Source of the DNA: Krasilnikovozyma curviuscula
Taxonomy: Eukaryota > Basidiomycota > Tremellomycetes > Cystofilobasidiales > Mrakiaceae
DNA: 40,162 nt
Direction of reading: 5' to 3'
NCBI GenBank assembly: GCA_014825775.1
Contig: MVAQ01000203.1
Span: forward strand, 1 to 40,162
Shown here: in pieces, positions 21,723 through 33,214 of the stretch
Numbering within the stretch: the stretch's first letter is position 1
Layout: each line of letters begins with the position of its first letter
The notes under the pieces: generated by a model
Seen by the model: only the letters and a program-made list of their open reading frames with translations
Database searches by the model: none
Told to the model about the DNA's origin: nothing
Made by a program: the position numbers and the translations under genes

Positions 21723-23141
21723 CTTAGATGTTGATTGTGTTGGTGTATGTAAAACTTGGGAAAAGGAGTGTGGTTGGGCTTGAAGAGCGACTAAAAGCTG
21801 AGGAAGAACTTGATGAGATGGGGGCTGGGAAAGAAGAAGCTGAAGACAACAGACCCCTCCTTTTTATACGGCAGAACGCTCGCATCACGCCCTGTGAACA
21901 CTCTAGAGATCCCACACATGCTATCTATGCTGCTAGAGACTGCAAGACACCGCCAGAGGAGAAAGTTCAGCACGTTCAGAACGGGTTTGTTTACCCAAAC
22001 ACCCCAAAGAGGCAATGGCCCCCTTAAACCCCGCGTTCTAAGAAGCTAACAACGTTTCACAGAACAGCATGAGCTCATACTGGCCTTGGATTTCTCACTT
22101 AAGGTGTCCGGGGGCCAACTTTGACGCACCTGATTTGTCCTAGCGCGGTGCACGGCGCGATTAGGTCAGAACCTTGGTTCAGATCATTCACCCGAATTGC
22201 CCTCCCTGCCCTCCCGAGAGGAGGGAGGACACAGCAACGCCCCACTGCCCTTTATTGATTTCATTTGAGAGAGTTTCAGTGCGGCGGGAGGAGACCTCGC
22301 CGAGTAACGCTCCAGCTCACGGGAGCTGGGGAAAACACCCTCATTGCGTGAGGTCAACATCCCACATCCTTCTCTGCATCTGGGAGCCTTTCCCAATGAG
22401 TACCGATTTGTGGGTGGGTGTGCTAGACCGTGCAAGAAGACTTAGATTGCAAAGTCGGTTTTTTCCACCGACGAAATCACACGGCGAGGCGAAGGGCGAG
22501 CTCGAAGTCGCAACGGAAACGGAGGATCCTCGAACAACCTCTCCTGCCTTTCGACAGCGCTCATCTTTCCCACGTACAAAGGTTGGTATCTGTTAGGTCT
22601 CGTTCCCGTCAATTCCAGGCAGTTTTAGAGTTCAATAACTGCCCAAGAATCGACTCAGATAGCCTTTGTATTCAGAAGATCAATTGCAGAGGACTTCGCA
22701 CCCGATAGAGAGCCCTGCTACCAGGTATTCTGTCGCAGGTGTACTTCTTTGATCATTCTTCTTACTGGGCTCCCTGTTGATTCGAAGCAAATAGCTGATT
22801 TTGACTTGTGGCTTTGCAGTACCCCCCAATCTCACCACCTACCAGCTGATTTGTCCTCTCAGACCAGTCCAGCATCAGCCACTTTACACACTCTGGTCTT
22901 ACCATATCTACAGTGTGTTCCCAGTAGGTTGAAAGCCAGTCACGCCCTGTCTGGCCTCCGGGGACGGTCGATTTCCAACACATCTCCCCCTGCCCTGCTA
23001 AAGCTCAGCACTCTTCACACTCGTTACTTGGCTCCCACGACCTCCTCAGCTGGAGACCAGTGTTGGTAGAAACAAGTTTATATATTTCATACTAAATCTC
23101 AATATCAGTCGCTCACCCTCTGAATTAGCTGGCAGGAAAGC
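21723..23141. promoter_or_regulatory. Divergent intergenic region, 1.4 kb, with several perfect hairpins
   Basis: It lies between the start codons of the secreted repeat protein (minus) and DCAF7 (plus). The part next to DCAF7 is pyrimidine-rich, like a long leader. A GC-richer core at about 22,140-22,480 contains three stem-loops (22209-22225, 22312-22329, 22454-22472) and a near-palindrome at 22143-22159. Open frames here look like shadows of base composition. No protein or known RNA class was recognised. Confidence 0.45.
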
Positions 23142-24597
23142 ATGGCTTCTCACCAGACCATGCTGTCGTACGAAACGCAGCGTGAGCACCTACTCCGTTC
23201 TCCTCCCATCAGCCCACAGGACTTGCTAAACTGTTTCTATTTCTCTCTTTTTCAGTCCCGATAGCTACACTATCCTACACCTCTTCCTCAATCCACGAAC
23301 ACCTCCTCGCCTTAGGCTCCTTTGGCGTCAATGCCCAAAATACAATGACTCTGCTCTCGGACTCAGGGCATCATTCACCGTCGTCCACAACCTTAGCCGG
23401 CTCCTCGAACCTCATTAAAATAGCAGAAATTTCTGTCCCCTACCCACCCACGGCCATCCAGTTCTCCCCAAGTTCGAACAGCACCAGCTCTCTTGCGAGC
23501 ACGAGCGACAAGCTGAGGGTGTACCAGCAGAACGAGGATGTTTATGGAGCGAACGGAGAGGAGACGTGGGATGTCAGAGCCGAGATGAGCCATCATTCCA
23601 GCAGCAGCAGCAGTTCAAGTGGCACGAAGAAAAAAGATGGTGGGCAAGCACCATTGACAGGCCTCAGCTGGAATACAGCAGAGGAGGGTTTGATTGTCAG
23701 CTGTAGTGTGGATACGACATGTACTGTCTGGGTAAGTTGCAACTCTGAATTTTGTCGTACCTCAGAGTTGGCGCACTGACGTTCGAAATTTTGGTAGGAC
23801 GTGAATACTTCGACAGCAATCACACAGCTCATAGCACACGACAAAGAAGTGTACGATGTTTGCTGGCTACCGAATTCAACGGATCTGTTTGTCAGTGTTG
23901 GAGCGGACGGTAGTCTTCGAGCGTTTGATTTGAGAAGCTTAGAACACAGTACTAGTGAGTTACGAGTCCCACCATTCCTTCGTCACCTTCTCTTTTTCTC
24001 GCTGAACTTGCCTCGTATCTTCTGCCAGTTCTTTACGAGCATCCGTCAGCACCCGCAAACAATCCATCGTACGGTCTCGCAAGAATATCCTTTTCACCAC
24101 TCCAGCAAAACTACCTGTCGACCTTCTCCCTTCCTTCCTCCCAGATCCAAATCCTTGACATGCGTTCACCAGGAACACCCCTTCTAACGCTGCAATCACC
24201 ATCCAGCTCAGCAATCTCATCCATCACCTGGGGTGCGTCTGGCGGACTCGTGTCGTGCCAAGACGACGGGCTAGTCCTCCACTGGGATCTCAACAACCTC
24301 GACGCAATACAGCCGGTAGCTTTACCACACAGTAATAACAGCAGCACGCCCGGCGGCTCGAGTGGCGGTGCGTCCCCCATCCCACCTGTCGTAGGCGCCA
24401 ACGGCAGCCCCCAACTGCCGCCAATGGCTGTCCCCGTCAAGACAGACCCAGACTATGCATTTAGCGTCGGAGGCGGTGTAAGTGGAGGAGTTGTTGAGTG
24501 GCATCCAAGTTCGGGGAGAGGTGGTGGATGGGTTGGATCGGCTGGTACGAGTAGAGATGGAAAGACTGGATGGGTCCGGAGCTTGAGAGTGGCTTAG
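23142..24597 (+). CDS. DCAF7: WD-repeat protein, DCAF7/WDR68/AN11/TTG1 family
   Basis: Exons 23142-23181, 23256-23731, 23798-23954 and 24029-24597 give 413 residues. The family core is unmistakable: [71 protein letters not shown], and [16 protein letters not shown]. These are successive WD40 blades ending in WD or FD pairs. DCAF7 is a scaffold that binds DYRK kinases and the CUL4-DDB1 ligase in animals; plant TTG1 and petunia AN11 belong to the same family, as does the yeast protein YPL247C. Compared with animal DCAF7 (about 340 residues), this copy is lengthened by Ser-rich loops (a run of Ser before GTKKKDGG) and a Gly/Ser/Pro-rich insert in the last blades. All junctions keep phase. Confidence 0.9.
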
Positions 24598-25025
24598 AAG
24601 GTATAACGTGGGACGTGAACCTCATATTGACGTTTGACTTTCTGCATCACTATGCCAGAAGCCACTGGTCTATATAGCTCCCACTTTTTTGTAGTAAGTG
24701 ACTGAAATGCAAGTATCTTCTTGCCTTGACTGGACTGTTGGTAAAACTCCGCAACGCAAAAGGCCTTCAACAGACGAAGCATATCAGCAACAGATTAAGT
24801 TTGAGGGAATTGAATTCAGGACTCTGTCAGTGACAGATCGAACGTCATTCTGTGCCAACGCGCCATTTTTTTGTGCTACAATGACATATTACATCACCTC
24901 TGACAGGCCACCAGTAGTCATGCTAGCTCCCAACTGGTCAGGATAACGAGGTGAACTAATCTTATCCGTTCTTCTTTCAAATATTCACAATATCTAAACA
25001 TCCCGAGATGTGTCATGGCAGGCGT
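24598..25025. other. Convergent 3' intergenic region
   Basis: About 430 bp between the stop codons of DCAF7 (plus) and the secreted protein gene (minus). No gene or clear terminator element was seen. Confidence 0.45.
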
Positions 25026-26217
25026 TTAGCAAGTTCCAGCAGGATCGGTGGTGATGGTCAGAACCTTGACGATACCCTGCACGCAGCCAAGGAGGACCGT
25101 CAGTGACGACATCGGACACAAACAGACGGAGTACTTACATCGATAGAGATATCATGGTTGATACCAGCGGAGCCAGATGCGAGCAACCCACTGATGGACT
25201 CGACGGTCGCGGTGTAAGTGACCCCGTTGTACGACGTTCCGGCTGTTGCGACCGAAACGATCTCATCTCGACCGTTATCCTATAGAATAGACCGAGTATC
25301 AAATTTCTTCAATTGTAGGTATTGGTTAGGGGAGAGGAGTTGGTAGGGGGAGGGGACGTACATAGCCATCAGCGGCGATAGTGTGAGACTCTGAGATGTC
25401 TTCCTCGACAGAGCAACTGTAGACGTTTGAGGAACAATTTTGTGAGATAAGCTGTACTATACTGAAGATATTTAGAGAAGGACATACGCGAGGAACCAAG
25501 CTTGGGAATCAGCTTCGCTACCAATCTGCTGCCACGCTCTGAAATGGTTTCCACCGGTCAAGGTCTCGAGGCAGGAACCGAAGTCGTCATTGGTGTAATC
25601 GTATCTCATCTTGATCCAAAAAAAAAATCAAAAAAAAAATCCGAAAGAACGCAAATCAGATAAAGTTCTCATAGCAAACTTGAGATATGTGATGGCAGCT
25701 GGCTACTCACTTCGAACGTTTGACCAACTTCGCCTCTTCCGTCACCAAGGTTGGCAGTCTGAGAACCATCCTCACTGGTGATTCCTAAACAAGATGTAGA
25801 GTAGGAGATGGAGTATGCCTGCGATTACCACAAAATAGGCATGATTAAAAAAGTTTCACTTCAATCGGTGAAGAGGTACTTAGACTACTTGCCCAGTTTT
25901 GGAAACCATCGCTTGTCAAGACCTCAGCAGATGATAGACCGGAGATAATAACGTTAATTGGCTCACCTGTTGGGGCGTAAGTGAGAAAATGATATTAGCC
26001 TAGAAGGTAAAGCATTGCGCAACTGCGTAGGCATCCAAAGGAAAGGATGAAACTCACCAGCAGTCGAGGTAGCAACGTCTAGCATAGATCCACCATTGTC
26101 AGCTGGGTTGTAGTAAGACACAGTGGAGCACGCTCTCTTTTCTGCCACTGACTTGATGGCTGGAGCAGCGAAGACGAGTGGGAAGGCTGCGGCGAGGAAA
26201 GTGGTAGAGAAAAGCAT
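25026..26217 (-). CDS. Secreted cysteine-containing protein of unknown function
   Basis: Exons 26217-26058, 25966-25893, 25818-25711, 25609-25488, 25416-25362, 25279-25139 and 25076-25026 give 236 residues. The signal peptide (LFSTTFLAAAFPLVFAAP) is followed by a Lys-Arg at 27-28 that could be a Kex2 site. The mature part has six scattered Cys and segments such as STVSYYNPADNGG, EPINVIISGLSSAEVLTSDG, FEMRYDYTNDDFGSCLETL, GNHFRAWQQIGSEADSQAWF, AADGYDNGRDEIVS, and INHDISIDGIVKVLTI. It resembles a secreted family seen widely in basidiomycetes, without a known biochemical role. The second intron (25892-25819) starts GCAAGT and is needed to join TGG to GCA in phase, so it is a GC-AG intron. The intron before exon 4 contains two runs of about ten A/T. 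The last exon codes only 16 residues. Confidence 0.82.
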
Positions 26218-27064
26218 CGTGAAACCCGCGACAGATGAACAGAGGGCAAGCGTAATGAGATTAGAGCGATGAAGATGATTACACAAGCCCAACTCTACCC
26301 GCCTTTATACCCCTTCCTTAGCCTGAGCGATGTGAACACGTTTGTTGCTGGTTTTGGTGCTAAAGAAACGTGCACACGTTCAGTGAACCATGCTTAAGAA
26401 TTTGACAGAAAAAGGTCATTGCGTCGAGCGATGGCCGGTGATGTGTTCGAGATGGGCTGGTAATTAGCTGCGAAGGGGGGCGCTAATCTGGATTTCCTGC
26501 GCCGTTTCATCGGTAAAGACGGCTGTCGAGTTTTCCGAGAGGTGCTAACAAATGGCTGAAACTAATTCTGAGTGATGAGAGTAACGATGTGAGGGCGAGC
26601 GCTAGTGAGTTCTAGCGATGACGAAAGAAAAAGACGGTCAAGCACGTTGGTGAGATGGGGACACAGCCCAGGTTTCCAATATTTGTTCAACCATTGCGGT
26701 TGGGGGGTATCTTTTGGAGTAAACTACTGCTTTCAATGTAATACTGGTGTATGGTCCGAAGACGGACGCGAAAAGCCCGACCCATCCATTCGTCAAAGGG
26801 ATTGCATTACAATGTGCGCCACCCGAATACGGTTCTTCCGGTAAATGTGTTGTAAGTATCTCAAATAGAGTTTCGCGATATCAACAGCCCCAAAATAGAC
26901 AGTCATGTGAGCAACGAACGTGTCAAGGTTGCCCTTCCTTGTTTGCCCCTGTCCGACTTGCGCGGTGAGCTTTTGTTGCTTAGGACCAGCACCACAAACA
27001 TCACACTCTTATGACAAACATTCGTCAATAAACACGCCCTCATTCAGCGGTTACTCTTATAGCA
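26218..27064. other. Intergenic region with a possible plus-strand gene fragment
   Basis: This is the 5' side of the secreted protein gene and the 3' side of GCP3. On the plus strand, about 26741-26842 reads VYGPKTDAKSPTHPFVKG, then IALQCAPPEYGSSGKCV, followed at once by a GTAAGT donor. A Cys-rich stretch at about 26,903-26,968 (SCEQRTCQGCPSLF) ends at a GTGAGC donor. No start codon or full exon chain could be built, so this may be a broken gene or chance. Confidence 0.3.
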
Positions 27065-30000
27065 CTATCTAGCTCGCGAACTAGGCCGTTCTCGCTCCCT
27101 GGGCCTAGCTTCACTACTCGCTGCTCCATCGGGGTTGTTCCTGGGATTTCTGTAGTACCCGTTGTAATCAAGCCGGGTGGCAAGTAGTTGAATTTCCCTT
27201 TGTAGACACCAACGCAGATTGAAGGTTAGTCGCGACGAAGCAGAATAGTGGGAAGAGGTGAGTTGAGATGAGAGGAAACTTACGGATCTTTGCTGCCCTG
27301 AGCACCACCGAGAATATATTTGACCTTCTGATAGAAATCCCTCCTGATGTCCATTATACGTGTATTGACGCGGGAAAGATCCGTGGCATTGACTTGAGTG
27401 AATCTGGGTAAACTGTCTCGGCCAGTGTAAACACCCTACACATTGTAGAAGTGAGCCGTCAAGTAGAACGCATAGGAAAAGGAGGTAGTGCTTACCAATT
27501 CAGCATCACGTCTACTAACTTCCTTGGCGTAGGTAGCTGCAGTAAGGTTGTAGAGTTTTTCCTGGCACGAAGGGAAGGATTGGTCGTAAGCTACGATCAC
27601 AATGACATTAGAGTCTCGCCGTACTCACCGTCTCTAATTTGAAATCCAGAATAAGTTGGAAGATTTCTTGAAGAATGATGAGAATTGAATCCTTCACTCA
27701 AATTGTGTGGTTAGAGTGGAAGCAAAGCAGCCGCGAAGAAAGAACTCACCTTCGATCGATTTGTCTTTGTCCTATTCAACAAGATGCGATTCGACAGCCT
27801 AGCCAAGTATTCCTGATGAGCACTGATAATTCCATCCAAATCGCCCTGCTTCTTCTCTACGTGCGCGTTCAGAGCCTGCCAGGAACACTCGATGACCTCA
27901 AGTTGATAGAATGCTTGAAGATTGCGGATGAAGTGTTCCATTTGAGTCTGGAGGACTCGGGCAGTGTGCCATTGAGCCATCATAGCTACCATGGCGGAAG
28001 AATAGGAAGATCAGAAAACAACGCTAAGACTGAGATGGGGTGCTCTGACGCACCTTTGGACCTCACAGAACTTCTCGCGCTGCTAGCCATGCTCAGCCAA
28101 TTCGCACCCAAAGCTGATTCGATCCTCTTCAGCCTCCAGAGGTGATAAAACAGCTTCTGATATCCCTCAATGGCAGTAGGATCGAGGATAGTATCAATGG
28201 GAGCATCAACCTTGTAGTCCAGCATGAACGAGTCCCACCCAATTTCACCGTGGTTGTATTCGAGCATACGGGCATCAAGGCGACGACGAACGTCTGGTGG
28301 ATCGAGGGAGGCGGAGGAGCCTCGGACAGCGGTCTCAAGGGTTGCTGTGAGGGTGTGTCGGTAGAGGGTGTTCGCGGGACGGGAAAGAGACGGGCTATAA
28401 AAAGGACCACACATGCGGTCAATGAAATTGATACGACAACGGAACGTCATTATTTAACTTACCCCAAGTTCTCCATCAACAAATCAACGAAGTCCCCATG
28501 CCCAAGGATCAAATAGTCCTTCAGTGCTTTAAGATGGACCATCAGATTGAACTTGTGAACGAAAACCTCCAGAAGGCGTTCAGATGCGAGTTTGTACGTT
28601 GAGTCGATAGATCGTTCCAGACCAGGGACATCAGAGTATTGAAGCACTGAAGGATAAATTATAAGTTAGAGAGAGGGTAGACGGCAACAAAAACGAAATG
28701 CTGATGCAACACTTTGGAAACGGTGCTCACCTCGTGTTGATTTCAGATTTGCAGATTGGGTGAGGATCCAGTCATTATCACCACAGCTATGTCGAATGAA
28801 GTTCAAACTCTTCCCAGCCGAGAAGATCTGTAGCGAACGACAAGTGACATGTCAGCAGCAAGTCTCCAGAGGAATCTCAAGTGTCGAGGGATAGGTTGGC
28901 GTGGACTCACCTTCCTTCCAAACTCTTCGCTGACAAAAGTTGGCAGCATCTCCTTCTTAAATTCATATTTCTTCTCCCACAGCTCCCAACTCTCGACCCC
29001 ACCAAGTCCAAACTCCCTAAAACCATCCTCCAGACCGCCGCCCTCACCCCCACGCCCGACAATTGGCAGATCCTTGAACCGATCATTGACTTTGACGAAG
29101 AACTCGGCATGAGGGTCGACCAGGGCACCCGTGTGTAGGAAAGACGAGAGGGTGTTAAAGAATGGTTTCGAGACGTCATTGAGAACACCCGTAAGGAATG
29201 ACTGGATGAATGTGCTGCCATTTTCTGTAAGAGAATATATTTGCGAGATGAGAGCACCGCCAGAGACGTCTGTGTTTTGTATCAGCGAAGGCGAGTGTGA
29301 GTGAACTATCAGGCTGTAAAAGGAGGTTACGACAGGACCAGGACTCACGAGCACATGAATCAACCAATAAACTCATGACCCTCATTTTCAGTCTAATGTT
29401 CATCTCCTCCGAATCTATCCAACACAGCAGCCTCTTCAGACTCAACCCGCTTTCATCGAATACTTGTGCAGCTGATCCTGTCGTAGTCGAAGTCGAGGGA
29501 GAGTGAAGAATTGTTTCGAGTGTCGATAAATGATGGTGGTAAGCTTGTAAATGGATTGACAGATGGTGTGCTAGAGACTGAGCGAAGTTCGAGCAGAGTA
29601 AATATAGACTCAACAGAAGCAGCAAGGAAAGGCATTTACCTGTTCGGTTAAACCCCATTCCCTCCCCGTTTCCTTTCCTTTCCCTTTCAAAGAGGAGGAA
29701 TGGGGAACATTTATTGACGCGACGAAGGTCTCCACGTTCCTGTACAACCACCCAACTTCAGCAAGAGAACTCAACAACTGTCGCTGGGGTGGCGAAATGA
29801 TACCCTCCTGTTCCAGTCAACCACAGAACAGCACAGAATAATCAGTCAGCAGGAATAAACGCAGGGAAGTAATCAAAGTACGCACTGGGGACTCTATAAA
29901 CTCCAAACCACCAGCGACCTCCTCCTCCTCCCCTGGGACCCTCAAATACGGGTTGACCTGCCTCACAACTTCCTTAAACCGGATGTATTTTCCATTGATA

Positions 30001-30408
30001 CCCTGAAGCAAGTATAATGCATCTCTGTGAATTTCTGAAGGGGGAAGTGGGTTCATTCCTGCATATTTTCAAAGGGAACTCGGTCAATCAACACGTAGGC
30101 ACAGGGAATGACAGAGGAAACGCACGCTGAGATTTCTTCCATGCTCTCAGCTGATCAGCCTTTGATCCTCGGGCTACTGGTACTGCATTTGTCGAGTCAA
30201 GTAGGGGTTCTCTAGGGGCAGGTGCTGACGGTGCTTTGGGTGCAGGAGCAGGGACCGGCGGTGCTGAGTATTCAGAGCCATGAGAGCGGACGGACGTTCG
30301 TGACAGAGGGCGGTCCTCCCTTCCTGGTACAAGAGACGAGGTTGGCCTCGTAGACGAGGACCTCGAGGAAGGGCGACGCTGGTGTGAGGCTGAGCTGCTG
30401 CTGGCCAT
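27065..30408 (-). CDS. GCP3: Gamma-tubulin complex component 3 (GCP3/Spc98/Alp6)
   Basis: Thirteen exons (30408-30126, 30058-29886, 29807-29640, 29577-29349, 29269-28911, 28827-28731, 28646-28463, 28394-28054, 27985-27750, 27691-27629, 27561-27496, 27435-27284, 27197-27065) give 827 residues, all in phase. GCP3 with GCP2 and gamma-tubulin forms the small complex that nucleates microtubules at spindle pole bodies. Landmarks in order are RDALYLLQGINGKYIRF, LAEVGWLYRNVETF, LKRLLCWIDSE, GGALISQIYSL, LHTGALVDPHAEFFVKVNDR, KKEMLPTFVSEEFGRKIF, GKSLNFIRHSCGD, LKALKDYLILGHGDFVDLL, GWDSFMLDYKVDAPIDTI, YHLWRLKRIESAL, LQAFYQLEVIECSW and a C-terminal LLATRLDYNGYY. These cover the GCP N-terminal (GRIP1) and C-terminal (GRIP2, gamma-tubulin-binding) parts. 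The N-terminus is a disordered Ser/Pro-rich tail. Two introns use GTGCGT donors. Confidence 0.93.
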
Positions 30409-30779
30409 TAAGCTCGTTGAGAGAAATGCTGTTTGAGGAAAAGAAGAAAAACGCGGCGCGCGGTGGGGTGGTTCGAATTTTTCTCATAAACACAAAAAGG
30501 AGAAGAGCGAGAACAAAACCGAAGACGTTAGAGGTAGCTCGGAGGATATTGTCATCTTCCGTCGTTAGCAGCATTTCGGGTAAATGTGTGCATTATAATA
30601 GACGTGGTGTAAACAAACCACCGCTCACTAAATTTCTCAAGTATTTTGGCCAAAAGCCGTTCTCAAAAGTTCTTTATACTATAAAATACGACTAAATTCT
30701 TTTTAGAAGACTACTAGTGGAGAGATTCTTCGTCGAACTGCCGATATTCAAGCGCACATCTCGTCGCAGGTATTTCCAA
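30409..30779. promoter_or_regulatory. GCP3 promoter and dehydrogenase 3' flank
   Basis: 370 bp between GCP3 and the short-chain dehydrogenase gene, both on the minus strand. It holds the GCP3 promoter side and the 3' UTR of the dehydrogenase. No further feature was recognised. Confidence 0.4.
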
Positions 30780-31820
30780 TCACCACGGCAGAATCTTACC
30801 ATCCCAGGTATAAATCCCTTGGTCTGCCTTAGATCTATCACCCTGCTCGAGCACATCTATCAATGCCTTTGCAGAGACCTCGACGTCAATCATGAAGTCT
30901 GGTCGAGCAAGTCCTGTTCTTGCGTATGAGACCGTATAGACTGCTCCAGCTATTTTGTAGAATATAGTTGGATAGTCAAGCAGTGAGGTACTGTAAAAAG
31001 AGGAGGTAGGTATGCTCACGATGTAATAGCATCACGCTTACGCCTTTGGGTTCAAGGAACTCTCCCCACTGACGCGCAATCTGATTCAATCCAGATCTAC
31101 AGATATACTGAAGCTGGTTAATTGAGTATAAGGATAATTGAATGCACGTTATTACTCACTTGGTAGCAGCATAGCCAGCCAAAGGGTTGGTCTCCATCCC
31201 AGCCAGCTTGGACAGGTACGTAGCCGCCATCTTGTTGCTCCCGATACTGCCATTGTCAGAACTCATGTACGCAATCACTCTGTCCTCTGCCTTAGAGGCC
31301 AAAATAAAGGGATAGAATGCTTTGGTGACGACATGCGGACCGACGGTGTTTTGGAGCAGGTTCGCAGTAAAGTCTTTGGTCGAGAGCTCGTTAATCGGCC
31401 CGAAGCCTTGAGCCGAACCCGCATTGATGATAATTCTGTCCAGGGTTGAGGTTTTACTTTTAAGAGTAGCAGCTGCTGCCTTAGTGAGGGAAAGGAATAG
31501 TGGTACGTGAGCGTGAGTGCTAGTTTTTAGATTGAGAACAAAACGTACCTCGACTGAGTCGTCGTCAGTCACGTCCAAGTGGAGAATTACAACATTTTCA
31601 TTCTGACCGATGATCTTCTTGAGGTCCGTCAAGTCTGCAGTTGCTCTGGTAGTGACATAAAGCGTGTCATTTGGGTAGCGAGACAACTGGAACAAAGCGC
31701 GAACTGTCAGAAATGAGTCTCTCAGACAATGAGAGGAGCACATAGCGGGCATACAACTTCACCAACGAGACCAAGGCCAATTCCAGAGTTTGTACCAATG
31801 ATGAGAGTAGAGCTAACCAT
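30780..31820 (-). CDS. Short-chain dehydrogenase/reductase (classical SDR)
   Basis: Exons 31820-31755, 31686-31549, 31479-31160, 31096-31020 and 30949-30780 give 256 residues. The Rossmann cofactor motif G-T-N-S-G-I-G is at 9-15, an INAG strand motif (NNAG in most SDRs) follows, a Ser-rich MSSDNGSIG supplies the catalytic Ser, and the active-site Y-A-A-T-K is at 171-175, followed by SGLNQIARQWGEFLEPKG and the LLHPG turn. The length is usual for the family. It should reduce or oxidise a carbonyl or hydroxyl group with NAD(P); the substrate is unknown. The pattern is close to the SniffER/C-factor-like subgroup. The last intron splits the LLH-PG motif (CAT C joined to CT GGA), which confirms the junction. 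Confidence 0.9.
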
Positions 31821-32442
31821 TGCGTCGCGTAGATAAAGAAGAAACTTGTGAGATGAGATGGGCTAATATATCCAATGCATTTGCAACATTTGTCTGTTTT
31901 TATGTCTTGATCAAGTATAAATGGTTTGTAAAAAAAAGAACTATTATCATTCTTTGGATTCCCGCAGATCTCTTGGTCAATAAGCTCGAATCCTATCGTA
32001 ATCAGATCAGTGGCGTCAAAACAGAGTGTGGAGGTGCAATTGGTAAGGAGAAACACGCTGGTATCGGGGTTTTGGCAGCACGGGGTGAACGAATTCGGTG
32101 AGTGAACGCCGAACTGCCAATGGGAGTGGTTGATATATTAATAGTGGGTTGGTAATAGTTCGGAACTGATTGGTCAAACAGCGTCGCCTCCTCCACTTGT
32201 TATTTACTTTCCTTATGACCGACTGTCGCTTATGTTCCAGCATACGGAACGTGTTATTGAATGCAGCAATACACAGATTGACGATATTCGCGCTCAGATA
32301 TTCCTTAAATTTCTCTTGTTCTTCCGATCGGAGCAGCAAGCAATTCTTTTCTTTTGAGTTCAAATACCAGTTGTTAAACATGTAAAAAGTCCAGCTTTTT
32401 AACACTCAAAAAGAATTCAAAGAAGATCGAGACATCCATGAC
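31821..32442. promoter_or_regulatory. Upstream region of the dehydrogenase gene
   Basis: About 620 bp, AT-rich. It holds the promoter of the dehydrogenase and the 3' flank of the coiled-coil protein gene (both minus). No gene was recognised. Confidence 0.4.
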
Positions 32443-33214
32443 TTACAACGCATCTTCTCTGACCTCCAGTTCAGCAAGGTCAGATTCGAGTTCTGTGCGA
32501 CGGCGGGTGAGAGAAGCTTGGCGAATTGAGCTGAGATGGGAACGTAGCATAAAACACATCAGTAATTCATTGGAGTCTCATCCTTCCAAAATGACCCCAC
32601 TGCCAAACTAGATTCGAAGAAGAAATTCGATGTTCCCATCTAGTTTCAGCGTAAGTTACTCACAAGTCGTGCTCGCTTTTGATGTTCAAGAATCGTTCCA
32701 ACTCCATCCTAGAAAAACAATGACGGGGTGATAAGCATCGTACTCTTCCAGTACTGACTACCTGCGACCAAATGACGGGTTCAGTGCTCACAAACACTCC
32801 GCTCTGAAAGCTCTTAACCAATCTTCCAGACCCCGTCCTTCCTCCCCGTCCTCTCTCAGCTGTCGAACCATGTGATAATCCGGATCGAGAAACAGTCTTA
32901 CTGCTCTAGCAGCAGCAGCGTACGTCTGAGCATCTGGAACGACTGCGCCAAGTCTCGTGTGGGAGGAGGTCGGATTGGTTGTTGCTATGGTGTTGGTTCG
33001 AAAGGCGAGGTATGCAGAGATGAGGTTGTTGCAGGCTGTTTTTGAAAAGGAGTGGGACCATTGGGAATTCTGAAGGCTGGCAGCTGGAGGGAGGGGGCAG
33101 AAGGAAGGGTCAGTTGAGCGCTTGGGCCTCCCTTCCATTGCAATCCAAGAGCAACAGGGTAGCGTCACCTTTGTCTGACAGAGCTTGGAAGTCTGCAGCA
33201 GTATAAATTGGCAT
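32443..33214 (-). CDS. Unrecognised helical/coiled-coil protein (156 aa)
   Basis: Exons 33214-33169, 33083-32792, 32708-32664 and 32530-32443, with four matching phases, give 156 residues. The N-terminus reads MPIYTAADFQALSDK, spliced to AASLQNSQWSHSFSK, then a helical CNNLISAYLAFRTN, a loop, DAQTYAAAARAVRLFLDPDY, LEDWLRAFRAECLMELERFL, and a C-terminal coiled coil (RRRTELESDLAELEVRED). There is no signal peptide or membrane segment. The size, all-helical look and terminal coiled coil suggest a subunit of a larger complex, such as a kinetochore, mediator or tethering complex, but no family was recognised and this is only inference. A read-through of intron 1 is open for a while, which can mislead gene finders into starting the gene inside it. 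Confidence 0.7.
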
